In this document: in pieces, positions 24,331 through 34,666 of the stretch
Layout of the letters: each line of letters begins with the position of its first letter
Position numbering within the stretch: the first letter of the stretch is position 1
Assembly: GCF_041956535.1 (NCBI RefSeq)
Contig: NW_027192192.1
Span: 117,700-181,699, forward strand
Direction: 5' to 3'
Origin: Calcarisporiella thermophila CBS 279.70
Lineage: Eukaryota; Calcarisporiellomycota
Length of the DNA stretch: 64,000 bases
The notes under the pieces: model-generated
The model's database searches: none
What the model saw: the letters and a program-made list of their open reading frames with translations, nothing else
What the model was told of the DNA's origin: nothing
Translations under genes and position numbers: made by a program

Positions 24331-25218
24331 TCGACCTGATGGACGGAATGTTTGCCTCGATTGTTTTTGCCTCTTAATTTTTCTTCTTCTTTTTATATCT
24401 TTGGGTTTTTCGTATTTTTAGCTCTCTTTCTGCTGTTTTCTTTTCTTTTTTTTTTTTAATTCTGATTCCCAACCCCTACCTCTTCCCCCCATTCAACCTA
24501 CCTTTTTTTTTTTTTCTCCCTCACATTTCCTTTTTTTTTTTTGCTATCCAAGTTCACCATAATTATTTGCTTTCCACCATGTAGATATAGGTTTCTCTTA
24601 TTTTTTTTTTCCTTTCTTTTATTGTTCTCGAAGCGATATCTTGCCAGCGTGTAGATATAAGTTTTACCATGTCTTATTTTTAATTGTTTTGGAAACATAG
24701 CGTCTTTAACCATGGAAAATGTCATGGACCCATGAGGTAAATGGATTCGCATTCATGTTGAAGCCTTTTTAAACTATCCTGCTACCTATGCCTCCTGATG
24801 CAAAATGATAAGGCGGGACCTATGGATGATAAAGAAAATAAACTTCACGTGAAGGTCGAGCGTTCCTGAGGCATGTGACGAGATGGCCTTCATGCTCACC
24901 CTCTTTCTAGTAGGGAGGAAAAACTGTCAAAACTCTAGCAAGTGTATGCAATGCGTACGGTCTGTTTGCACTCTAGGGGCGCATTTTGTTTGGGTGAACT
25001 CAAAGATTTTGACTTCCATCGCTTCTCGACAGCCCTGGTTCAGCAAATTGCTAGACTGATTTGCTCTAGGAAAATGGTGTCGTCAAAATAGGCGGTATTT
25101 ACTCAACTGCACCTTTGTCTCAAGCAAGCATCTAATTTTTATTTAATATCTACTTGAAAGGGAAAGGAAGAGGGGAAAGAGAAGGGGATGGGAGGAGGGG
25201 GAAGTGTCCATACTCGAG
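24331..25218. other. convergent intergenic region with T-runs and an E-box palindrome
   Basis: Long T-runs (24440-24620) follow the bHLH gene. CTTCACGTGAAG at 24843-24854 is a perfect palindrome containing CACGTG. No ORF of note. Confidence 0.5.
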
Positions 25219-25791
25219 TCAGCGTGAGGAGGCCCCGACGTTATACGTGACTTGTGCATTGGCTCGGTTGGCGAGGGCCAGGCGATGCAGCTGATTCTTC
25301 TTATCCAACGCTCCACTCGCACCATTGATGACGGCCAAGATCTCGGAGCTCAGCCGTGTGCTGAAATCCTTCTCGGGGCGTTTTGCGGCGGCCTCCAGCA
25401 GCCACACAATGGCCTTCCGTCTCCTTTGGCGTTCTCGAAGCGGGCGTGGGGCCTGCACCACCTTGGAGCCCTTGCGGGTTGCGCTCATGGCCACCATGGG
25501 GCTAGCCAGCTCGATGGCTTCGCAAAGGATGGTATAGGGATCGGCATTCGTGCGCCGGCGGACCTCCAGCAGAGCCTGGGCGACCAGGCGCTCGGCTCGT
25601 GCCTTCTTGCCATCCTTCATTATGGTATTTACGAGCTGGGAGAGAAGCGGATCATCGCGCAACGGCTTCTGCGTGTCGGGGGCGATGAGTTGTGAAGAGG
25701 GGAGGATGGAGAGGGACTGGGACGCGGGGGTAGTATGCAGCGGTCGTGCGAAGATGCGTGATGTGAGCGGCAGCAATCTTGAGAGGAACAT
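25219..25791 (-). CDS. RSM7: mitochondrial small-subunit ribosomal protein uS7m
   Basis: A single-exon gene of 190 residues. The N-terminus is an Arg/Ser/Leu-rich mitochondrial presequence (MFLSRLLPLTSRIFARPLHT). The body is the S7 family: DDPLLSQLVNTIMKDGKKAR, then AIELASPMVA, then the 16S-rRNA contact region rich in Arg (RPLRERQRRRKAIVWLLEAA). It binds the 3' major domain of small-subunit rRNA. Length fits short fungal uS7m. The lack of introns contrasts with its neighbours. Confidence 0.92.
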   Translation of the reverse strand: MFLSRLLPLTSRIFARPLHTTPASQSLSILPSSQLIAPDTQKPLRDDPLLSQLVNTIMKDGKKARAERLVAQALLEVRRRTNADPYTILCEAIELASPMVAMSATRKGSKVVQAPRPLRERQRRRKAIVWLLEAAAKRPEKDFSTRLSSEILAVINGASGALDKKNQLHRLALANRANAQVTYNVGASSR

Positions 25792-27536
25792 GGTTGGAAG
25801 TGATCAAATCAAAGGAGCTCCGTGCTTCTCTGGACTCTCTACCCCGTCAAGTTATGGAAGCTATGTGGCGCAGCTGTAAATAAATAAAATCCAGAGTGTA
25901 TGCGAACGCGGCCAGTGACCGATTTAGAAAAAGAAGCGATATTTTCTTCGGTTTTCAAGAAATCTCTCTTTACACATCATAGATACCTTTAAAAAAGAGG
26001 GGAAAAAAAGAAAATATAGGGAGTAGCTAGGAGAAGGAGCTGTGCGTACAATTTCTTGGGCGCGTTTTTACTATAGATCGTTTCGTAACCATGGATAAGC
26101 GGTCTGCACCCCCAAGTGCACATAACTGAATGAATGCATGCTTGAGTTTATCGGCTGGATCTATGCGTCACTATGGCTATTACAGACTCGCTTGGACCCT
26201 ATCAATGAGGTGGAGCGGGTTGCCCTGATGGACGGCCATGCTTGTTTAGCTCCCACTTCATCAGTGCCATTATGTAAATTATGCAGAGGAAGAGCAATGC
26301 TGTCCTCGTAATTCTAGAGGAAGAGTGAGGCTGGCTTTTTTCGATGATGCAAGGAAAACCTTGTGTATTTACGTTTCTTCTAGAATTGGGTCTCGGCTGC
26401 TTCGCGTTGCAACCGATCCTACACAATGAAAACACGTTTCTCGTTTCTAACGCATACAGCTTGCCAGCGGGAAATCTCAAGTGAGCTGGTGCATCTTCTC
26501 TTGTCCAGATATTACTCGAAGGCAGCTCCACCAGCTTCACGCTTTTTCATATATGCGTGGATACAATAACAGGATAAAGGCAGGGGCATGAAAGACGGTT
26601 TGTTTTATTCCCCCCTCTCCCCCCTAGGATCTTCTTTTTTTGATGGCTGCCTTGCCCCTGACCCACACGATAGAGTCGAAGGAAGAGCGGGGTGGACCGC
26701 CTCGTCCGCTAGCCCGATTTTCCTAGGGAGGAGGCCTCCCGGTGCTACACAACTATGTCAACTTTCTTTAGGTGGCACTATGACTCATCCAACGGGGCAT
26801 CGGGGTAGGAGAAGAGCGCAGCTGTCAGAGACGCCAATCGGAGGGGATGATGTCAGGCGATGAGTGGAGCTGGCGAACGTGAGAAGGACGAAAAAAAAAA
26901 CGAGACGTCTTTCGAGGCGAGCGCACCTCGATGGCACTCCAATTGAGCTGCGCGAAGAACCAAGAGATGACCCGTATTTAAAAAACCTTGTGTTATTCTG
27001 CCGCAAATCTTCTCGCCTCATCTCACCTCATGCTTGTTTCCCCCCGCCCGACGACCGGTTCCTGCGAGCAAGCAATGCCGCCCCGAGTGAGAGGGGGGGG
27101 GGACCGGCTGCCTTTCACCTTTCTGCATGATTGTCCTGCCAACGGGCCGCGTTCCCCTGGATGGTTCACTCTCAGGCCCTCACGTGTGAGTTGTTGTGAA
27201 AGAGAAAGAATACGGCTGATTTCCAAAAACAACCTGCCGCGAACCTTTTTTTTAATGAAACCATATTAGATAAGAAAGGTTTCTCCGGCAGGCTGCCGCT
27301 GCCCGGACAAGGACTCGCGTCCTGAAACAAGGAGGGCCAGCAGAAGCGACTTTGTGCTCGCTGTTCACTAAAGAGAAGAACAGCCATCTCCCCCAGAGGG
27401 CTTGCTTGAACGCCGCAGCCAGAAAGGTTTGCTGATTCAGCAAGGTTCTGCGTGGCGACTAGACACGCCGCAAAGCATGCGTAGGCTAAGGCGGGATAAA
27501 ATTTAATTAAATATTTCCTAAATGACGCAGCGCGCT

Positions 27537-28017
27537 ATGCTCCTCCGGCCTCCATCACGTGAAGAGGTCGAACCATCGACTCTTGGGCGGTCTACGCAGA
27601 GCGGGTGGATGCAAGGGGTAGAGAGTCGAGAGCCATGCTCTCGACGCTTCCCTTGTCATGGTTGGCAGAGTGATCCTTACATGGAAAGCGCTTTTTTTTC
27701 CTTAGACACTCCCCTTCAAGATCCGCTCGATTGTGCACACCCAGCTTTGCGTGGAGCTCAGCACGCTCCAGAGCCGGTTATGCAAGGACAGCTTCCTCGC
27801 TTTGATATTATATTGGATGGAGTTACAAGCGCGTGCCTTGTGCATTCCACAGGAAAGGCGGGACTTCTATTATTCTGTCTGTGAAGCGGCAGCCTATCAT
27901 TTTTCCTTAAAGCTAGACCATTCATCCGTGACCCTCCCTCCCGCTTTATTGTCCATGTTATTGCCCAGTGAAGGAGTGCAGGGCGATGTTTATTTGCATG
28001 GATTTGATAAAGTTTGA
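27537..28017 (+). CDS. possible small two-exon gene, R3H-like pattern only
   Basis: A plausible model is exon 27537..27617 and exon 27706..28017, with donor GTAGAG and acceptor TTTCCTTAG in phase 0, giving about 130 residues. The second exon stays open for about 100 codons and includes SRLCKDSFLALILYWMELQA and ERRDFYYSVCEAAAYHFSLK. The spacing of prolines, basic and aromatic residues loosely resembles an R3H nucleic-acid-binding domain, but the defining Arg-x3-His is not intact. I do not recognise an orthologue. The first exon is weak; the second is the better-supported part. It could be a lineage-specific gene or a remnant. Confidence 0.35.
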
Positions 28018-28595
28018 TACTGTTAAGGAACGCTAGACCAGCAGGCACTGGTCGACACCAAGTATGGGAGGGAGGAGGAGGGGAGCAACATGGCCGCTAT
28101 CTCAAGGTGGAGGAGTCCTAATGTTCGGTGAATGTCATTGTGAATGCTTGCGATTTGAAATCAGATGAGCACCCCGGCAGATCGGGATTGGGTTGCCGAG
28201 GTTGACTCCCGTGCAAACGAGCGATAGAGATGAGAGAGGGCGGCCGGGGCCGCTTTCCATGGCCGTGCCAGATACCACATGACAGAGTTTATGAAGAGAC
28301 AACAAAGCTGCGCATGATTTTTCTCACATTATTAATATGGCTTCTACTGAAGAAATCGAGAGACGAAGAACAACATGATGGGTACTCTATGGAAGAAAAG
28401 AATAAATACACCAGACAGAGAACATGAGGGTATAGCAGGAGTTATATATATAGCAATACGTGAGTGGTATAATAATGAGATGGGAAGGGGGAAGGGGGAG
28501 GAGAGTGCAGGAGGATTGCGGGAACGAGGGCGAGGATGTCCATTTTATTTTTCGGGGGCTGAGTGCTCACAGAGCCGAGTTTTGGTTCGCCACGG

Positions 28596-28763
28596 TCACT
28601 TGCAACGATGGGCGCGGCAGCCGTCGCTGCGTTGGCGGATGAGATGAATGGTGGCGTGGTGGTAGCGCAAGTCGCCCGGACTCGAGAAAGTGGCCCCGCA
28701 GTATTCGCACCTCCACATTGTATTGGATGGGTATCGTATGGAATGGGATGATAGGGGTATGGG
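28596..28763 (-). CDS. terminal exon of a C2H2 zinc-finger protein (partial model)
   Basis: After a strong acceptor (pyrimidine tract ending CTATAG) a minus-strand frame encodes 55 residues ending in TGA at 28598-28596. It contains one classical finger: C-x2-C, Phe three residues later, Leu at the usual site, then H-x3-H (RCEYCGATF, DLRYHHATIH). The C-rich minus-strand sequence upstream (28770-28870) looks intronic. Upstream exons were not resolved; a frame at 29267-29527 on the same strand, proline- and Ser-rich, is a candidate but unproven. Probable nucleic-acid-binding protein if expressed. Confidence 0.4.
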   Translation of the reverse strand, partial: PIPLSSHSIRYPSNTMWRCEYCGATFSSPGDLRYHHATIHLIRQRSDGCRAHRCK

Positions 28764-30456
28764 CTATAGCACGGGGGGAGGGGGAGGGGGAGAGGGGGAC
28801 GGGGATGGGCGTGAGGGGTAGCGCGCGCGCAAGCGAGGCTTGGTAGAGGAGAAAGGGGGGGGGGGAGGGAAACAGAGTGAAGTGGAGTGGCCGACGGCAC
28901 CACCTACCCTTATATACAAATAAACTGAGTTTGAGTTTCAACGCGACCAAGGCATTTCCCCAAAAAAAGTCTGTGTGTCTCGGGGTTGCAGGAGAGAGTT
29001 GCGGTGATCGTATATGGAATAGAAAACAACCCGCAGGAATGATTGATGGATCATGTTGGAAAAAAAAAATACGTTCGGAGAAGCAGGCTCCACGTGTTTG
29101 ACAGATTGATTGCACAATTGATAGGATTAAATGTCCACAAGAAATACACGCGACCACTGCCATCGCGTACCTTGTTGGCTCCGGCCGGGCTGCAAGCCCA
29201 AATGGGAGCTAAAAAAAAAGCAGCTCATCCGCCGTGCGATGCTAAAAGATTTGCCGGCAGGTTACTCTACAGCATAGAGTCATGGTGGGGGGGAAACCGT
29301 GGCTCAGGCCGCCGCGATGACAACGAGGGCGAGGGGCGGGGGGAGCTGAGTCTGTGTGGGGCGGTAAGAGTTTGAATACAATAAACACACGGAAATTGGT
29401 AGTATGGCGAAGGAAGCGGTGTATGAATCGGTGAGGAGAAGGCTCCTGCGTGAATAATTGGGGATGATATCATCCTGGTGCTTGTACCACGACGCCTTCG
29501 AAAATGTGGCAGCTTCGATATTAGCACTACATAACGCGTATAGAATCATTATTTGTCAGGAGAAATCTAAGCTCTCCAAGATCTTAGTTACTATTTTCCT
29601 GCTTCGTGGCATGGACAACGTAAGCCCCTCGCCGCATTATACAGCTCTATAGAACCACATGTCAACCCTAAACTGCGCGCGAGGAGGGGGAGGCAAAGAA
29701 AGGTTAAGTTTTCCCCCCTCTTCCCCCCATGGGAGCCACTCAAGCCCGAGTCGAGCGGGCGTTGATTGCTCGGAAAATAGGTTTGATTGTCTTATTAATG
29801 CGAGCGGGCTTATGAGCCTACGGGGGGGACTGGGCCGCGAGGTTTGTGGATGGCTTGTCGCCAGGGCTTTCTATTTCAGAAATGGCGCGGTGGACTTTTT
29901 TTATTACTTTTCGGGGGGGGAATAAAGGTTATTCCCGTTAAGATTGCCTGGATGTAGAACAGAGGAGGGGGTGGTGAAATGAAAACGTCTTGCACGATGC
30001 CGATTGCGGCCGCCCTCTCCTTGTGTCCACTTGCAAGGTTAGATTGGCTTGAGCCGCTGAGTACGTGGCCACGCGCTCGTCTCCCAGGCGGCATGGGAGA
30101 ACGAAAAAAGCACAAGCCCCAATCTGCCTTTCCTCGCCCTTCCACGCCCCTCTGCCCCCCCCCCCCCCGGCAGCGGCTGTCGGTAGCAAGGAGTTACAGT
30201 CGGTTGCCACGGGATTGGAGGTAAGCGCTGATTGCTTCGAGGCTTCCGCTCGCGCGAAGTTGTGTTCAAACCTTAACCGAAAAGCCGAGCATCTCCCTCG
30301 CTCCCGCCCTCTCCCCTCGCTCCCCTCTAGGCGACCTCGATACAAAGGGGCCGAATGAACGCTTGCTGCCTATTTCGGGTGCCACGTTATGTGAAAGCCG
30401 ACGCTGGCGGCCACGGACCGATTTACCCTGGGGGGCAGTGTGAAATTTAAATGCGA

Positions 30457-30774
30457 TTATTCACGAGTAATATAGGAGATTTTGCTTCTCGAGCAAGCAT
30501 CTGGAATCCAGGGGGTCACGGTGGAAAAAAAAGAAAATGCATGCAGTGCCGAAAGATACCAGAGAACAAAACAGGACAGAGCAACATTAAAAAGATATAA
30601 ATCCCAATATTCCCTCACCCAACCAGCCTCCTCAAACTTTTCCTCCCTCCATTGAGTCATCTCCGGCCATAGTTCCGAGAGCTGTGCTTGGCTGAGCAGA
30701 GCAGGCCTCCAAATTTTAAAGAGAAATGAAGCCCAAGGAGTAGGGCCGAAAAAGCGAAAATGGGCTTGTACGGT
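30457..30774 (-). other. open coding-like frame, minus strand
   Basis: The frame is open for about 105 codons with plausible composition (FFGPTPWASFLFKIWRPALL; LWPEMTQWREEKFEEAGW) and a GTGAGG donor after the second segment near 30618. No start codon context or family recognised. It may belong to one gene with the 30870-31076 frame. Confidence 0.22.
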
Positions 30775-30869
30775 TTAGGGTTCTCCAAGCCCAAGCACGG
30801 AAAGGGAGGGGAGGGAAGAGATCTATAGAACAAATAGAAGATTTTCGCTGGTGTCCGAGGGGAGGAAAG

Positions 30870-31076
30870 CTAGTGGAGGACGGCGCTTGCTTCGGCTTTT
30901 GAAAACGGAAGCAAAGGGGACCCTTGTTTCGCTTTGCTGGGATACAGCTTGTTTACGGATCTCCAGATGTTTGGATACAAGAAAGTAGGTTTGCGAATTA
31001 TTCGGAGAGTCCGGCTATAAACATCAAGCACGTTGCTGGCTGAGTCAGAAAATGGGGCAAAGTATATTCTGGATAA
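30870..31076 (-). other. open coding-like frame, minus strand
   Basis: After a good acceptor (CTTTTGTTTATCCAG) the frame continues for about 68 codons (SNVLDVYSRTLRIIRKPTFL; SVNKLYPSKAKQGSPLLPF) to a stop at 30870. No recognised family. It lies 3' of the RasGEF gene on the same strand. Confidence 0.22.
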
Positions 31077-31289
31077 ACAAAAGAGAAGAAAACAAAAATA
31101 ACATGGAACACGAAGGAAAAGATTAAAGGACATGTGGAGGAAACAAAAAATAAAATAAACATTAAAGAGCTGGGAATAGACAGAAATAAAAACTTTTTAT
31201 ATACCGTGACAGGGTCTTGCGGAGATTAAATCGTAATCATGTATATATTTCGACTTTATATATAAAAATAGTGGAGGAGGGTAAGGGGC

Positions 31290-34200
31290 TTAGTACCGTG
31301 CCGCATGCATGCTTACATTGTCAGTACCCTTGGTCGACAAATAACCTTGCCATTCCTCGTCACCGCTGTCTTCGTCGTCCTCTTCCCAGTCACCCCTGGC
31401 AGGCTCTGATTTTTGAGAAATGGAGAAGTGGTTCGTGCTCCCGTTTTCCAACACTTTCGGTGTTTCCTGTTTAGGGTGGTATCCGGTCCACTCCTCCTCT
31501 TCATCTTCTTCATCCTCCTCTTCCTTCCCTTGAATTTGATCACTTGGTTCCGCCTGAGGTCGATAGCCGGTCCATTCTTCGTCATCGTCATCGTCATCGT
31601 CGTCGTTCTCTTCTTCTTGGGGTGGTTGCACATCATTCGTATGATGTGCTTGAGCTGGGCTCTCCACCTTGTAATTGACCGAGCGATATCCCATCCACTC
31701 CTCTTCTTCCTCTTCTTCATCGTGGGTGTTGTTTGCAAATGTGATTTCTTCGACGGGTCGCAATGTCGTCCTATTATCCAATGAGTGATAGCCAGTCCAT
31801 TCTTCTTCGTCTTCCTCTATCTCTTCCTCTTTAACGTCTTCTCCCGCCCCATTGATAGGCTCCGCCTCTGCTTCCCGTGCAGCATATTCGACTGGTAATG
31901 GTTGGGTCGAAGAAAGATCCTTCATTTGACGATATCCTTTCCACTCCTCCTCCTCCGCCTCCTCGTCCTCTGCTTCTGCTTCTGCTTCTGTTTCTGCTTC
32001 TTGCTCTTCCCTCGTTGCTGGTAAAATTTCTACATTTTCAGAAGAGACCACATTGGCTTCTTCGTTGGCTTGACCATTCGATAAAGCTCGGTATCCCTGC
32101 CACTCTTCGTCCTCATCTTCTCCATCCTGTTGCTTGGGAAGCGCCTTGCTTGCCTCTTCTATTCCGTTCGCTGATGCACTGGGTTCCCGATTCGAAAGGT
32201 TGGCGGCTACCCTATAGCCCATCCACACATCATCATTCTCCTCTTCCTCTTCAAATGCTGAAACCCTCGACGTGATGGGCAAAAGCTCGGACTCCTTCTC
32301 AAGACTTGAACTTGGTCCAGGTGAAGGCGTGGACGGCAGCTCTGGAGTGGGAGGGGCTTCTGGTACAGCAGCCTGATTTTCCGAGGCAAATTCATTCGGC
32401 GTCACAGTCGCATCCTTGTTCTCTGCCTCGACAGGTGGCTCTGTAGAATCCGGTGCTTCTGCCACCATTTCGGTTTCGTTGGGAGTTTCGACAGGTGTAA
32501 TGGCCACATCATTGGTAAGGGCGGGTGCGAGATTGTTTTGGGATGGTTCGGTAACATCGGTTGTGGTTGGTTCCACATTATCTTCCGGTTGAGTGGCATC
32601 AACATCTGTTGCTGGTGCTGGCTGGGAAGTCAGTGGAGATGGGTGTGCGGGCTCATCCTTTGGCAATGGGCTGCTCTCGGAAGCGACAGCCGAAGGGATG
32701 GAGTCGGAGTGAGAAGCCTCAATCTCCTCTTGCACGGTTTGCAAGCTCCTTTCAAATTCGGTCGGGGTGGCTAGCCGCTCAAGCGTAGCATTAGAAACGG
32801 GCTGGTTCTTGATATCTTGAACAATGGGTTTTATAGCCTCCGCCGATGTCTTCGAGGGTGAGTCATTCGGGGTGAGCGATGGCACCAAGAGAGTCTCCCC
32901 ACTGCGTAGAGGTTCCACCATGATGCTCTCTTCAATAAGCTGCTTGCTCGTAAGGTAAACCCTGGACACCAGCCAATGATGCAACGCTAAGTCTCCGTCG
33001 CCCAACAGACGCAAGTCCACCGGGTCGAGCCCGTTCTCCTCAAGCAGCGAGCGAGAGGAGGAGGATGAGGAGAAGGAGCGAGTGAGATCCGGCCGAGAGC
33101 CACTTGTTCCGGCCCCACGCTGACATCGTTCCAGAAGTGAAAGTCCCTCGTTGGCCTTCATGTCTTCGAGGTGGGCCTCCATCCATGGGACTGCCAAGAT
33201 TCCTTCCGAGCGCTTTACTGTCGCGCAAACCTCTGCCACTTTCTCTGCCAGCAAAGATTTGTATCTTGCATAATAGCCTTCGGGCGAAATGTATTCTTCT
33301 AGCACCTTCAAGACTTCTCGGGTACGGCTTGGCACCCGTGACCAGAGCCGTTGCAAGCGGCGCACTTCTGGACAGGTTAGAGCTTTGCACACGGCAACAA
33401 ATCCATTGAAGTCCCGGTACGAGTGCAAAAGTCGATCGGCCACTTGTACGTAGGATGTGACCAGATCTTCTGTCGGATCCAGGACTATCAGCTGGTGCGC
33501 AAGACTATGGGTGAGGAATTGGTGAAAATCCACGCACAACTTGACCCCTGCTACTTCTTCACCAGCGGTTCCGCCCTCTGCAGCAGAATACGAAGCATCG
33601 CTATGCAATGCGACTTGGGCAAACAGTCGTGCATCGATGATAGCGATTTGGCGAGCTATGGCATCAGGGCGCCACTGGCTGAATTTCTTCGCCGATGCAG
33701 CCCGAATCCAGGCACGGGTTCGCTCTTGCCGTTGTTGCTCATACTTGACTTGCTCATAGAGCCGCTTTGCTTCAGGAGAAAGGGTGGCTGGTTTTGGTTT
33801 TGTATTTACCATTGCGTTAAGCTTGCGGTCAGCCACAGAGCCTGCATGCATCGACATCAGGAGTTGGCGGACAAGGGGTGAGAGTGGGATCTGTGGAAGA
33901 CGAGCATGGCGTCTAGAATGAGCATAGTCGGTTATTGAAGGGCTATGGAGGCTGCTAGTAGACGAGGGTCTGGAGAGCACGGAAGTGGGGGTCATTGGGC
34001 GCGAAGGCGCTATAGGGGTCGATTGGAGTATTTTTTCCGATTTTTGGAGACATTCGTAGAGTTCTCGAAAGAGAGCGGCAGTTTCGTCAGGTTTTGTGTG
34101 CAGCTTATCTAAAAAGCGAAGAAAGATAAAGGATGAATGAGAAGAAGTCTCGGTAAAAGTGGAGAGAACGAAAATTATTAAGCCCATGCTAACAGCGCGG

Positions 34201-34455
34201 CGTAATGTGGACATTCTCCTACCTTTGCTTGAGAACATAACATCGACACGGAGTTTCTGCAAGATGAGTTTAGCTCTTCGCGTATATGCTGCATACGCTT
34301 CCTAGATGGGCCACATAATTGGAAGTGGAAATAAAAGCATGGAGGGGGAGGGCTCAATAAGGGGAAAGAGAGTCATCCGCCAACTGGTATTAATGACAAA
34401 CCTTCAAGTTTCCGTCCCTTTCATACTGGGCAGCTAGGCCTATGGGATCGCTCAT
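31290..34455 (-). CDS. RasGEF-domain protein with N-terminal helical (MIT-like) segment and eight acidic W-x-GY repeats
   Basis: Three exons: 34455..34402 (MSDPIGLAAQYERDGNLK), 34301..34223 and 34108..31290. Together the first two and the start of the third form a helical segment (EAYAAYTRRAKLILQKL) reminiscent of MIT domains. A conserved linker follows (LPQIPLSPLVRQLLMSMHAG). Then comes a RasGEF/CDC25-type catalytic region (DFHQFLTHSLAHQLIVLDPT; YRDFNGFVAVCKALTCPEV), expected to promote GDP release from a Ras/Rap-like GTPase. After a Pro/Thr/Glu-rich disordered segment, the C-terminal 300 residues carry eight copies of an acidic run plus W-x-G-Y-[RH] (for example EEWTGYR). It is divergent from eIF2B-epsilon over about 210 bp. 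The catalytic call is good; the MIT-like call is tentative. Confidence 0.8.
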
Positions 34456-34666
34456 TATGCAGCCTTATCCTTAGCGCCTTGCGCAGATGATATTCTTTTC
34501 TCTCTTGACGTACAACCGTAAAAAAATATCTGACCGTGAAAACGAAAGCAAATTCGATTGAAAAAAATAGTGCTGCGCCACGAACCGATTCTCGAGTTTG
34601 GTGGAAATGTTTTATTTTCTCCTGTAGAGTAGATCCCGACCACTGCTATAATTCTTCTAAGCAGAC

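Larger units (their letters stand above)
25792..31289. other. 5.5 kb gene-poor region
   Basis: Between uS7m and the RasGEF gene no complete gene was recognised. It holds scattered coding-like patches (annotated separately at 27537-28017, 28596-28763, 30457-30774 and 30870-31076). It also holds G-runs (28780-28866, 29286-29340) and a C-run near 30156. A minus-strand frame at 26202-26540 has no known domain and is left out. Confidence 0.5.

Noticed and set aside
27281-27500. Stem-rich stretch considered as a possible tRNA or small RNA
   Set aside because: Short complementary patches exist, but no B box (GTTCRANNC) and no consistent fold.
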